Shown here: piece after piece, positions 15,988-26,944 of the stretch
How positions within the stretch are numbered: the first letter of the stretch is position 1
Layout: each line of letters opens with the position of its first letter
Translations under genes and position numbers: made by a program
Origin: Psilocybe azurescens
Lineage: Eukaryota > Basidiomycota > Agaricomycetes > Agaricales > Agrocybaceae
Direction of reading: 5' to 3'
Length of the DNA stretch: 64,000 nt
Assembly (NCBI GenBank): GCA_023853785.1
Contig: JAJIRX010000557.1
Location: forward strand, 992,001 to 1,056,000
Notes under the pieces: model-generated
The model's database searches: none
Seen by the model: the letters and a program-made list of their open reading frames with translations, nothing else
Told to the model about the DNA's origin: nothing

Positions 15988-17443
15988 TGTGCATCATGAT
16001 GATGATACGGATGGCCGGTTCGTCTTATCCCCCCTCAATCAGTTTCTATCCAGTCGACACGTGCTCACAGTGATCCTTACCATTTTCATTATCTAGACTG
16101 TTGGCCATGACCGGTCCCTTGCAGTGTCTTGACGCTGGTTTTTTATCTGTTCTTCTCTGGGTTTAAGTAGCTTTAATATGGGGTCCACTCTCCGTCGTAC
16201 TGGTGGTACGAACACATCTGCGCAATGTTGGATCATCTGGGTTTTTTCCCTTCCGCATCTCGACATCTCCAAACCCTCCCTCGCACGCACACAAACAGCC
16301 TCTGGCTATCGCCGTGGATTTCCTGGCTTCTTCTGCCCTGTCTCCCTGCGTTTGAAACACACAATGACTTACACACGAAAATGATTTTAATCACCCTGAA
16401 AATTATCCCCAATCTGGCCCGTTGATCCCTCGCATTCTTTTAGAGATGGTTTGCTAGTTAATGCGTTTTTCTTTCGTTGGTTCACAACCAGTGGTTCATG
16501 TGTATGAACCCCCACTCAGACCCCACTCAGAGTCCACTATCGTATAGTTTTGTTCGATAGTCTAGACTTTTTGAAAGGGCTCTTCGTGTCATCTTTTTCT
16601 TTTTTTTTTACATCGTTTAGCGACGAAATTGTTTTAGTTACAAAAAAGGAAAGAAATTTACCTGATATATTTTTGATTTTGAAATTGCCAGCGGGCGGTT
16701 GCGAGTTTTTTCAATTTGTGATAAGTGGGTTTACGAGAGGGGGTTATGTAACGATCCAATGATCCGCTAGGAAAGTATTGATGACGTCGGTTTTACAGTC
16801 AATATATGCTGTAAGTCCCGGGTACTGTGTACATCGCTGGTGGCTGCATATAATATCGAGAATAAATGTACGAACTCGTGACCTCCTAATTGAAGATAGA
16901 TTTGAATGGAACAATTACACGGAGAGTATTCATTACGGTCCCAGGCTTGGGAATGACAAGGCGCTCGTCGTCCTCGGATCATTATGAGACCTTCAGTGGA
17001 GATAGATCTTTCTCTCATTTACATTTCTTTGTTTGAAGAAGTGAAGGAGACAAGCTCGATTGAGTTCGAGAACCTAAACAACTACCGACCCATTCATATG
17101 CAATCTTAATCGATTTTTCCATTGAACATGCTGATAGTAAACCATAGCTGTGATACCTTTGTCCGGTATGTATAGGTATTTTGATCTGGCCGAAGCAAGG
17201 TCTCTGAACAAGCGGAGCACTAGCAGGGGTATTAACCGTTCATTTCTAATCATACCCCTCTGAAGCGCAGGAATAAGACGGGTCGAGTATCCGGTGTCCG
17301 CCATATGGGATCCAAGAAAAGGGTAAACACCGTGACTAGCGAGGGACTCGCATATTGAGGGTGAGCAAGGGCCGGGGAAAAACAAGGTCGTAGTCCCGTT
17401 TAAACCCCCGCATTGTTCAGGTTAGTGGCCTCGTGTTAGCCTC

Positions 17444-17457
17444 GAGGACATGTCCTC
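17444..17457. repeat. 14-bp perfect palindrome
   Basis: GAGGACATGTCCTC reads the same on both strands. It lies in a gene-free stretch; a palindrome of this size may be a dimeric transcription-factor site or chance. Confidence 0.4.
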
Positions 17458-18959
17458 AAGGATCAATACCCCATAATAACCACAAATAAGAGTCGGCAGG
17501 CGAAGCGCGCGGCGGCAATACTCGACTATGTTTCCTTTGTCCGCTAGTAGTAGTAACTATTGAACTTCGAAGCGATTAGAAAGCCACATGATGATGCATC
17601 ATACTATATACACGCCGGACAAAGGAAAGAATCTGCAGGCTGATATCCTGATCCTGATTCCCTAGGGCAATGTGATCTCATGATTTATCTTACACGAACC
17701 CTAGTCCCTGGCACAAAACCAGAGACGTCCTAAACGAGAATGAAGACCGGCTTCCAAATTTCAAATTCCATAAGGTCATTCTGCGGTACCTTGAAGATTT
17801 AAGGGCACTTACACCGCTTTTAAGTCACCGCGCTGATGAAGGTTGCCATCCACCCACGCACATAAGATTTTGGAGGTTGGGTTCAAGGTTGGGTTCAAAG
17901 TTCAAAGCCAATTGTATCATACTCGGATGATTGAAAGATGGTGGTGGGCGATGAGGATCAATCTGTGATGATATCAACTTAATCCCTGGTCCCCCCCATT
18001 AATGAGCTCCGGTCTCGAGTTTCGACACAACCAAGTAGGTGATCACTGATCATGAACTCGCACAGGGACACGGAAATTTAAAAGATGCCAGATTGAAGCA
18101 CTAGTACGGTTGGTGATCACCGCCGAGAGCAGGCGCGAGCTATTTTTGGGCTGATTTTTGGGGTGCTTATTTCTCGGTACTCCGGCGTGCCATTCCGACG
18201 TGGGGAAATGCGAAAGTTATTAAAGCCAACGGACAAAGGAAAGGCAAACCCCGAGTAATATTTGCTGTGATCATTGATCTACATATTTACTTATCATTAT
18301 TGGGATTACCCACTTACATGTCATTAGTCGGACCGAGAAATACTTGAGTAAGATTCCAGTCATGAATCTGTCTGGCGGACATTCCATGCATGAGGCTCGC
18401 CACTCGGCACTGCACGTCAAAAATGGTGAACCAAACATGCCTCTTTGTAGATTTGAGTCTTTAACGCAGGAAAGTAAAGAACGAGCTGTGTTTAAGTTAC
18501 GATATGATGGTAGGATCTACATTCTATATTGTGCTAGGACAAGACTGCTGGAATGGACATTTCCTCAACAGAAATATTTCAGACGCGCGACATAAATAAC
18601 AAGCAGCAGCAGATTCCGACTCTGACAGAAAGTTCATCGAAGCGGCATAATGCCTAGATAAGTGCGACAGACTGTGGCGCATGAGTATACATGCATGTTG
18701 GCAACTTACTTCGCATGCAAAAATCAAAAGGACGAAGGAGAGTAGGGGTCAGATAACAGAGTAAGGACAGTGAGTTATCAAGGGCATCTCGAGACAGAGA
18801 AGGAGGGAGAGATCATATTTGGGAACGAATAGGACTAGACGGCGGTGTGATGTATGTGGGTTTACTGGTTAAGTCGTCATCGTCGGGGAACATATAACAG
18901 GTTTGATTTCGGGCATAGGGAGAAAAGAAGCGAGATCTAGAAGGGGGGTGGCATAGGGG

Positions 18960-19440
18960 ATGGATGCGCGGGAGTGGTGGATATGAATATGCACGGTGAT
19001 GATGGGTGGTGGTACATTTACAATAACAGTTGGCTGGCAAACAAATGGAAGAAGGTGGGGTGGGGTGGGTCCGGACACGGCGCGATAATTGTACAAATAA
19101 TAGATGAGGGATAAAAAAATAAAAGGCAAGAAGAAGAATAGGTCAGAAGTAAGAGGAAAAAAGGACGCGTAATTAGGGTGTACGCGGAGGACAAAGAGAA
19201 GGTCAAGGAAAAGGTGTATGTTGAGTTTATAAGAAAGGTCAGTGGGTGGGGTGGGTGGGGGTGAGGAAGAGAAGACGACAAGGGACAACAAAGAACAAAG
19301 AACAAGAACAAGGAAAAAGAAAGAGAAAACGCACGGACAGTCGTGCGTAATAATGGCGAAGCGATTGAAAGGAAAGAAACGTAGGGTTCTAGATTATAGG
19401 GTGCCGTCGTTATATAACAATACTTATAAAAAGAGACTCT
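18960..19440. repeat. purine-rich / pyrimidine-rich asymmetric tract
   Basis: The + strand is dominated by A and G, with runs such as GGTGGGGTGGGGTGGG and AAGAACAAGGAAAAAGAAAG. The minus strand is therefore C/T-rich and produces spurious Pro/Ser/Leu frames. It lies just downstream of the tail-anchored protein gene and could be its 3' UTR. The G-runs near 19050 and 19240 could form G-quadruplexes. Confidence 0.5.
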
Positions 19441-19597
19441 AGCCGATCCCTCCGATGTGGTTATGGTCATGGTTATTGGTGTCCGTGGATTAAAAATGGG
19501 AATGGGAAATGATCATGGAACAAGTGAGTAAGTGTGGTAGGTCAAGTGCGAAGCTTTCGACTCGGAGTCGAAAAGCCCTCAATGCAGAATATAATGG

Positions 19598-20671
19598 CTA
19601 CAAATACGACTTGCCGAAATACAACACCAGCACCATGGACATCGCTGAGCCGACGACGACGACGAGGCCCATCACGAAGAGATCGCGGGTGGAGAACTTG
19701 TACTCGGGAGTTGCTAGCGCATGCGCCTGATGTGGATGCTGATGCGGAGGGGCGCCGCCCATAGCGACAGGCTGCTTCTGCTGGTGCCGCTGCTGCAGTC
19801 TACTCGCGAACTCCGCGACATTAGCGTGCTTCGCCCCAGCGACGACGTACGTGTCCTGCGGCGACGGGCTGCGTACCCAGTTGAAGCTGCCCAGGTACGC
19901 CAGGCCGCCTGCGAACGCACTGCCGTTGCCGTTGCCCTTTCTTCGCGGCGGCTTGGGACGCGGGGCGCATACGACGGCGGTCTGCAGCCCCAGATGCGCG
20001 GCGCGCTCGCAGATCTCCGCGGCGTCGCCACTTGTCGGGTGAACGGCGGTCGTACCGTCCAGATACGAGCTGCCCGCCGCTAATCCTAATTGGCGGTAGT
20101 GGTTCGCGCGCGGGGTGCTGGGCCCAGGGCCAGGGCTCGCGGACCCCGAGCGGTCGCTCAGCGCAGCGGCGGACTCGCCGTCCGATCCTATGATCACCGT
20201 CGGCGTCTGCGATCCCGAGCCACCATCCTCTCCCGCGGCATCACCGTCGCCGTTGGCATCGAGGAGCTCGGCGTGCGGGTGCACGTAGTTGGGGTTGCGG
20301 CGGTGGAAGTAGCCCGTCTCGGGGATGATGAAGGAGGGCTCGGACATGAGCACGGGGGTGTACGTGCGGTGTATGTGGTTGCGCGCTAGAAGGAGCGGGG
20401 GCGGGCCCATGCTCATCGAGGCAGGGGCTGCATGCGAGTCGGAAGACGACGCGACGGCATAGCTGGAAGCGGGTGGCGGAGTGGGCGGCGGGGACATGTA
20501 CGAGTGGGCGGAGACGGAGACGCGGCTGCTGGCGTACTCAGCAGCGTCCGCCGCGTCCTCCTCTTCCCTGGACAGCACCTCGGGAGAGGCGGACAGGCAG
20601 AGGCCTAGCTTGTTGTGCCCTTTCATCGGGTGCTTGCATGATCGACATCGAGGGGGCTTTCGCGCAGACAT
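19598..20671 (-). CDS. tail-anchored protein with N-terminal Cys motif, function unknown
   Basis: Single-exon frame of 357 residues from ATG 20669-20671. It begins MSARKPPRCRSCKHPMKGHN followed by a further Cys, a CxxC...C pattern that could bind zinc. The middle is Pro/Ser/Gly-rich and probably disordered. The chain ends with a single hydrophobic segment (LFVMGLVVVVGSAMSMVLVL) and a short tail YFGKSYL, so it is predicted to be a C-terminally anchored membrane protein with its bulk in the cytosol. GC content is high and codon use is strongly biased to G/C third positions, which supports real coding. No family with a known role recognised; it resembles short conserved-N, disordered-middle proteins of Agaricomycetes. 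The open frame's nominal extension to 20680 begins with GTG, so the ATG was chosen. Confidence 0.7.
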   Translation of the reverse strand: MSARKPPRCRSCKHPMKGHNKLGLCLSASPEVLSREEEDAADAAEYASSRVSVSAHSYMSPPPTPPPASSYAVASSSDSHAAPASMSMGPPPLLLARNHIHRTYTPVLMSEPSFIIPETGYFHRRNPNYVHPHAELLDANGDGDAAGEDGGSGSQTPTVIIGSDGESAAALSDRSGSASPGPGPSTPRANHYRQLGLAAGSSYLDGTTAVHPTSGDAAEICERAAHLGLQTAVVCAPRPKPPRRKGNGNGSAFAGGLAYLGSFNWVRSPSPQDTYVVAGAKHANVAEFASRLQQRHQQKQPVAMGGAPPHQHPHQAHALATPEYKFSTRDLFVMGLVVVVGSAMSMVLVLYFGKSYL

Positions 20672-21641
20672 TCTTTGCACAGTTTGCTTGAGTTCAGTTT
20701 AGTTTGAAGAATGGAGCGACGATTTCTCAGCGTGAATCAGAATAGAGAAATTGACTCTCGAGTTTGTGAAAGACTGTATAAAGAAAGGTAGCAGTAATGG
20801 GACGGTAATCAGTCGGTAAGGAACAGAGAATGTTAGGAATTGCAAATTGCAAATTACCGCCTTCGATAACACCTTTGAGGGTATTCAGATGGAATCTAGC
20901 CGACCCACGAAAGACATCTCGAGGACTCGGACTCCGTCGCTTATATATATCTAGTCCTGAGTGGATCATGGTTGGCATTGGTTACGACAATAAACCCAGT
21001 ACAAACGCTGCTTGTCGTCGTTAGATCCCTTGACAAGGTTCTTTGTATTCCAGCCACATTGCGTTCAATAACGGCAAACAATTGTGGACAACGAGTCGGC
21101 TACTTACTAGCTTCACACGGGTTCCCTTCCATTTGTAGAGACACAAGAACTTTCCACATAAGTATCACTGGGCTGGCGATGGAGAGGATGACGATCCAAG
21201 AGCCTTTCTTGAGCCCATGGTTGCATTGGTGTACTATAACATCGTGTTCTATGATATGTACATAGCGGTATTGTGCCAGTACAGATTGTTGAACCCTCTT
21301 GCCCAGCTGCTTCAAGAAGTGCGCATGCTGCACGCATTGACTCTCCTTTTGGGATGGGATACTGAAATCCCCTTTAGTCACATATGCCCGAATTCGTGAT
21401 TGCGAGCGACTTGAAGTTTGATGTGCAATCTAGACTAAGCTCCAGGCTGACCTGCACATTAAATATTGAGACTGGCATTAGACTGGCATTCACAGTTCAC
21501 AGACACAGACCGCATGTAAGTAGAGGACTGATAAAGGTCAAGCTCAAGGACGATGATGACATAACCCGGTTCGGTGAGAAATTCGAAGTGGCAGCACTCC
21601 GTCCGCGTCTCCGCCTTCGAGTTCCATCCTTCACCCCCAAA
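20672..21641. other. divergent intergenic region
   Basis: Nearly 1 kb between two divergently transcribed genes. It contains AT-rich blocks (for example TTATATATATCTAG near 20940) that may serve as core promoter. Frames at 21384-21743 are mostly non-coding leader; only the part from 21642 is coding (COA3 exon 1). Confidence 0.5.
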
Positions 21642-22314
21642 ATGTCGCAATATATCGACAGAAAAGAGGCCATGAAATCCTACCGGCCAGTAGCTGGTGT
21701 AAGCAACCCGCTCCCAAAAGTCGCGTTTTTGACCCCGTACTAATTGACGCTCTTGATTCCTCTTTCTTTGCTTTCGCTGCTCCGTTCACACCCGCCTCTC
21801 CTCTCCCTAATCCCCACCCCACCCCCACCAGACAATGTCCCCCGGCCTCAAACGCGCACGCGAGCCCTACCGCGTGAAGAACGCCATCCTCGGGCTCTCC
21901 CTCGCCGCATTCGCAGTCGGCGTGTGGGCGTACTCCATCAGCGCCGTCAAGCAGGACGTGTTCGACGACGTCGACGAGGAGGCCGAGGCGCTCGCCGCCA
22001 CGGGCACCGGGACGGGGCTCGGTGTCGGCGTGCTGGCGAAGGCGAAGGCGGAGGAGGATGGACGTGCGGCGGCGGCGGCAGCAGCAGCAGCGACTGCAGG
22101 AGCAGGAGCTGCGCTAACCGCGTCTTCACCGTCGCTGAAGACCTCGAGCGTGCTGGATGAGGTCGCGAAAGTCGAAGAACGAGCGAGAGCTGGTAGAGGT
22201 CTACTATCACATCTTGACAACCGGCTGCCCTGGCTGCTTGATCCAGAGAGAAAGACTCTAGTCTGGGGCGCGCCTCCAGTCGACAACGTTGGGAAGATGG
22301 GTCGTCGGTCATGA
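21642..22314 (+). CDS. COA3: cytochrome c oxidase assembly factor COA3
   Basis: Exon 1 (21642-21698) encodes MSQYIDRKEAMKSYRPVAG. A 133-nt intron (GTAAGC...CCAG) leads in phase 0 to exon 2 at 21832, TMSPGLKRAREPYRVKNAI. A single membrane span follows (LGLSLAAFAVGVWAYSIS) and then AVKQDVFDDVDEEA, the family hallmark directly after the span. The two-exon start is preferred over the internal ATG at 21835 because the family begins with the YxDRKEAMKSYRP-type stretch. COA3 (human CCDC56) sits in the mitochondrial inner membrane, binds newly made Cox1 and couples its translation to assembly. Between the span and the C-terminus is a long low-complexity insert including a run of about ten alanines encoded by GCG/GCA repeats (about 22068-22105). 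The product, about 180 residues, is larger than yeast Coa3. Confidence 0.85.
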
Positions 22315-22748
22315 AAAAAAAACTATCACTACTAATTAGGCTGGCATATAAAAAGAAATAATGTACGAGAAATCCAAAACACCGTTTTCTTTCTCCTTTC
22401 CTTTCTCCCCCACCTCCGGGTCTCTATTTGCACACCGTTTCGTCTACTTTTCTTTTCTTCAACAATATGCATGGCTTACTTATGAAACGACGAAAAACCC
22501 ATGGATGAAGCAAAGCAAAAAACGAAAGCAAATTGCAACGACGATAACAACGACAGCAAAAAACAATAACTTAAAACAGCAGCAACAGCGTCCCCCAGAC
22601 CCCGCAAAACACCCTAGAAAAAGAAAGCAAAAGGCAAAGCAAGCAATTCCAGCCAACCTCAACTCCAATTAGCCCAATTAGCCCAGCCCCCAAATCCCAG
22701 CCTTCCGCACGCCCTCCACGAGTGCATCAACGTTCCCCAGCATCGTGC
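22315..22748. other. intergenic between convergent genes
   Basis: Pyrimidine-rich then A-rich low-complexity sequence, probably overlapping 3' UTRs of COA3 (+) and cdc14 (-). No gene signal. Confidence 0.5.
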
Positions 22749-24864
22749 CTAGCAGTTCTTTTTTTTCTCCTCTGTCGTTTTCCAGTCCCCTTCGCGCCCG
22801 TGCTCGCGCCAACGCCGGTCTTCTCTCTCCCTCTCCCTTTCCTTCTCTCTTTCACTGCTTCTTCTCCCTGAGATTTCAGGTTTATTATAGCTTGTAGTGT
22901 TCGCGTTCGCGTTCATGTTCATATTCACGCTCATGCTCGCATGATGATGATGGTGCCGCTGAGAAGGAGGAGGAGGGGGAGACCTAAGCACGCCCGAATC
23001 CATCGCCATCGCCATCGCTAACGACCTGCCCTCCTCCTCTTGACTCCTCGACGGCGACCCGTTTCCACTTCCACCTCCCAAAGCGGACCGCGGACGCAGC
23101 TGCAGCGACGAAGCCGCCGCCGCCGACATCGACAAGCTCTTCCTATGCTGCTTCGGCGCCAACCCAGGCCCGCCCCCGCAGCCGACGAGGGGTTTCTTGG
23201 GGCTCTGCGGCACATAGTCGACTTCCTTCCTCAACATCATCATAGACCGCAACTGCGGGAACCTGCCGGAGGCCGCTCCAGCTGCAGGGGGCGAGGACGA
23301 CGACGATAATGATAACGAAGGAGGCGAGGTAGGCGGTGGGGATGTGGGCGACGCAGGCTGCCGGTTGGTTATCGGCGTCAGCATTCTCTTCGCAGGCGAC
23401 TTGGACGACAATTTTGGCAATAGCGCAGATGCCCCGGCTGCTGTTGATGATGACGACGACGATGATGATGATGAATTTGATGTTTTCACGGGAGACGGGC
23501 GTCCCGACGTCGACGTCTTTTCAGGCGACGCAGGCGTCGATGGCGCAGTCGTAGCCGACGATGCGTTCGACGCGGTCGAGCAGAATGAGTTGTTCGAGCT
23601 CGAGCTTCCGGACGTCGAGCGCGATGATGACGTGGACGTCGACAGCGCCGCAGTCGTCGTCGTCGTCGTCGTCGTCGAACTGGAGAAAGAGAACGTCGAC
23701 GACCCATACCGAGACGACGAGGGGCGCATTGGGGTGGCTGACAAATATGGCTTTGCGCTGCCGCGCGCGGGGTGGCTGGTGCTGTTGGAGGCGGTGTGGG
23801 CTGTGCCGACGCGAGTGCGTTGAGATTGGGTGTTTCGTCTAGCAGGTAGAAGTACAGGAACTCTAAGCATTTCATTCTGGAAGGAAGAAGAGGAATGACG
23901 TGACGGTCAGTCGGTCAGCGAAACCTCGATGAAAATAAAGAAAGTGAATTAGCGGCGTACCGAACTTCACGAGGTGTTCCTGCGCGCTTCAGGATTTTGA
24001 CGATTGACTGCACACCGTTGGCTTCCTCGAATGCGCGGAGTGCTATTGAAGAGTCTACCAAGATGCACAGAAGCGTGTCGAGTACGATTGACGTCAGTGG
24101 TGTTGGGGTTGTCAATCCTTGAGCTGCGTCTGAGGGTTGAGAAGAGGAGGCTCCAACGTGGCGAGAAGCGAGCAAGAGGTCCAGCAGGATCTGTGATAAT
24201 CGTTGTTCAGAGGATGGGCTGGAATGATGGGAAGTGGTGGGTCACCTCGAGGGCAGACCGTCTGCCGAGATAGTGTTTGCTCGCTTGGTGGTTCAACGTG
24301 ACGCCCTGGATTAGAGAGAGATAGAGCGAGCTGCGCGACGAGCTCGTCGGCTTCAGACCCTCGGCCGTCTGAAATATTGAGCTCCCGTGTTTCAAGAAGA
24401 ACGGTGGGTAAGCGCCACTCACCATCGACCAAGCCCTTGCTCAGCACCGACTCCAATCTCGCAGTCGTAGCCATTATCCAAGAAAGAAGGTGCGCGGGAA
24501 CTGCCAAATCATAATAACATTAGCCCACGATTCTGCGCTGACGGCGGACCAGGAGCATGCATGCATGCATGCCACCACGCACCGTTGCATTCAAAGGTAT
24601 ACTGCAGCGCCATGAATGCCGCCTTCGCCTGCGCGTCGGTGGCGGTGTCGAAGCACGCCGTGGCGAGGTCTCGTTCGAGGTTCTGCAGCGCTTTCATTTT
24701 GGACCTGGATGAAGACCGCGGTGATATGAGCTAGACCGGATGATATTCAGCAAATCTACTCGGAGCTCCACACAATCACAAGTTGAACCAATGATGCCAC
24801 GTACCTCGTCCAAAGAGCGCTGCAGGCTCTCGCGCATGGGGTCCATCACCTCCGCGAGCGCCAT
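22749..24864 (-). CDS. cdc14: Cdc14-type septation initiation network (SIN) component
   Basis: The helical core is recognisable: KALQNLERDLATACFDTATD, FMALQYTFECN|VPAHLLSWIM, QGVTLNHQASKHYLGRRSAL, ILLDLLLASRHVGA, LDTLLCILVDSSIALRAFEE, then MKCLEFLYFYLLDET. The C-terminal half is Ser/Thr/Pro-rich with SPAKRMLTPITN and LRKEVDYVPQSPKKPLVG, blocks conserved in fungal Cdc14/SIN proteins (PF08045, not the phosphatase). S. pombe Cdc14 binds the kinase Sid1 at the spindle pole body. The first exon (MALAEVMDPMRESLQ, 24864) joins the second out of phase, so the true start may be ATG 24697. Two further breaks are seen: in an AGAGAGAG run near 24313-24320, and near 23761-23770 (CCGCGCGCGG), where the frame shifts between LLDETP... 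and SAKPYLSATPMRPSSSRYGS. The product ends with a Glu/Arg/Lys-rich stretch. Confidence 0.8.
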
Positions 24865-25348
24865 GATAAAAAAATACTATTTGAGTGGAGGGAGGGGAGG
24901 AGTTGGGGGATCAGACAGCGGTGATGACAGGGACAAGAATGTAGAGTGTCAAGAATGTTTGGCCATCTCGGAAAGTTAAACCTTTCTATTTCTGGTTGGA
25001 TTTCAAACGCGCGTTTGTTTCCTCGACCACGTGATCGAGACAAACCCCGTCTTTGTATTCAGCTACAAACCCCGACACTTTTGCATTGCAACTTTTGTGC
25101 AGAGTTGCAACTCCTTCCTGTATGAAAGATTTCTTTCGCCATCTTCGTGTCATGAGGATACCCGTCCAGGTATACGCAATGTAAATCCCATCACCACGCA
25201 TCGGGCACGCACCCCAGCCGGCAACAGGAACGACCAAGATAGAACAAGGCCGCAATCATGGCGGACCGCTCCTGTCCAATTCCCGCGGCGGACTCTAGAT
25301 ATCATCTCCTCGTTTTTCTTAACACCACCAGGATCCCAGGCCGTGTAT
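24865..25348. other. divergent promoter region cdc14 / FAH gene
   Basis: 484 bp separating two divergent starts. No conserved coding sequence; short frames here lack splice continuity. Presumably bidirectional promoter sequence. Confidence 0.5.
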
Positions 25349-26709
25349 AATGTCGCCCATTAAAACGGTATGTTCAAGTCGAGCACCTCGAGCGCCGTGC
25401 GTGTGTTCAAAATCTGATCGTGTCGGCTGATTCTAGCAATGGTCCCGCCTCATCCGCTTCGTCGCTGCTGAGACTTCCCGAGTGCACATCGGCGAACCGG
25501 TCAATGCTGGTCTTGATGGTAAGCTCCCCAATCCCTTGATTGCAAACTTCCGGAATCTGAGAACGATTGTGCTGATTAAATTTAATTTACAGTCGGCCTT
25601 GCTGCGTTGGAAGGAAAGCCTATCAAAGCCTATGAAATCATCGGTTCTGCCTTGGACCCAGCAGCGTCGGTCTCTAAGAACGTGCTGACTGTATCTAAAC
25701 TCCTTGCTCCATTATCGAATGAAGAGATCAAAGTCGTCCGATGCTTGGGCTTGAACTACTCAGATCATGCTGTATGTGCTTACAATTCTACCTCCAACCA
25801 ACTCACGATCTGAGTTGTCGATGTAGGCCGAAGCCAAAATGGCCAAGCCCGCGTATGTAGAACAAAACAGTTGATCCCCTTTTTGCACCATCCTCATCTC
25901 ATTCCGTCTCCTTAGCTTCCCGATCTTGTTCTACAAACCCGTCACAGCTCTCGTCGGGCCCCTGGGACAAGTGATCATCCCGCGAGTATCCCAACCTCCC
26001 AAAGACATTCTACCTGACTATGAGGCAGAACTCGTCATCGTCATCGGAAAGGCCGCAAAAGACGTCCCTGAAGACAAAGCGCTCGATTACGTGCTAGGTT
26101 ACACAGGGGCCAACGATGTCAGTTTCGTCTTCGGGATTTGACTTTCATCGTTGACTAACCTATTATTTGCCGCAGGTGTCGTTCCGGAAACACCAACTTG
26201 CGGTCTCTCAATGGGGTTTCTCGAAGAGCTTTGGTCCGTTTTGTTCATACATAGTATACTACTGATATATGTCGTACTAAACAAGTCTTCAGACAACACA
26301 AACCCTCTTGGCCCATGCCTCGTATCTAACAAAATTATCACCGATCCTCAAAACGTGCTCCTAAAATGCACAGTAAACGGCCAAGTCCTCCAGGACGGCA
26401 CAACCGCGTACGTGTCTTGCCTTTCTTCTTCTCTCCACCCACCCACAAGACTGACGCCATATAAAACATTCTAGCGAACAGATCTTCAGCGTGCGCCAGA
26501 CAGTCGCTTTTCTCTCCCAGGGAACCACACTCGAGCCTGGCAGCATCATCCTGACCGGGACGCCGAAGGGCGTTGGGTTCGTCCGTAAACCTCCGACGTT
26601 CCTCAAGGGCGGCGATAAGATGAGCGTGTGGCTCGGAAACGGGATCGGCACGCTCGCGAATGATGTGATTGAGGAGAAGCCTGCTGGGAATTTGTTGTCG
26701 AAATTGTAG
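25349..26709 (+). CDS. fumarylacetoacetate hydrolase (FAH) family protein
   Basis: Eight exons join without frame problems, including a 26-nt exon (AEAKMAKPA). The protein starts MSPIKTQWSRLIRFVAAETS and contains VVRCLGLNYSDHAAEAK, LFYKPVTALVGPLGQVIIPR, DYEAELVIVIGKAAKDV, GYTGANDVSFRKHQ and GTPKGVGFVRKPPTFLKGGD. These are the metal-binding E-x-E/D positions and the KP..A motif of FAHD1/FAHD2-type enzymes. About 300 residues is the usual family length. Members are divalent-metal C-C bond hydrolases, decarboxylases or tautomerases of beta-diketo acids (for example oxaloacetate decarboxylase, or the HpcE/HpaG step in homoprotocatechuate breakdown); the substrate cannot be read from sequence. Its 3' end faces the SSADH-like gene only 235 bp away. 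This gene serves as an internal control: it has many introns but no frameshift. Confidence 0.9.
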
Positions 26710-26944
26710 ATTCCTTTGTGTATTTTTAACACTGCTGGTGGGTGTTGATACTTATGTATAGAATGTGTAGAACGTTTTTGCGGGTTGCTTTCTTCGTGAT
26801 TGATCAAAGAGCATGAGGGACAGGATACAAAAGTATGCTATGAAATCGTACATGACAAGACTAGGAATGTCCTTTTAACTTGAAGAGATATAAGTACATA
26901 CATACATGATGACTACACTCACAGCTCAGACGAGATGCTCTTAA

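Larger units (their letters stand above)
15988..19597. other. long intergenic region
   Basis: About 3.6 kb between convergent 3' ends. No open frame longer than about 150 codons resembles a protein family. The open frames at 18813-19470 lie in a strongly strand-biased low-complexity tract. The rest is ordinary AT-rich spacer; I see no tRNA, rRNA or transposon ends. Confidence 0.5.

Noticed and set aside
17061..17080. tRNA B-box-like GAGTTCGAGAACC
   Set aside because: No matching A box or cloverleaf could be folded upstream or around it.
18813..19470. Several minus-strand open frames of 75-150 codons
   Set aside because: They are translations of a C/T-rich tract (Pro/Ser/Leu/Phe-rich), overlap each other in two frames and have no family resemblance.
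24554..24572. (GCAT)n repeat as a functional element
   Set aside because: A short microsatellite inside an intron of the cdc14 gene; no further structure.
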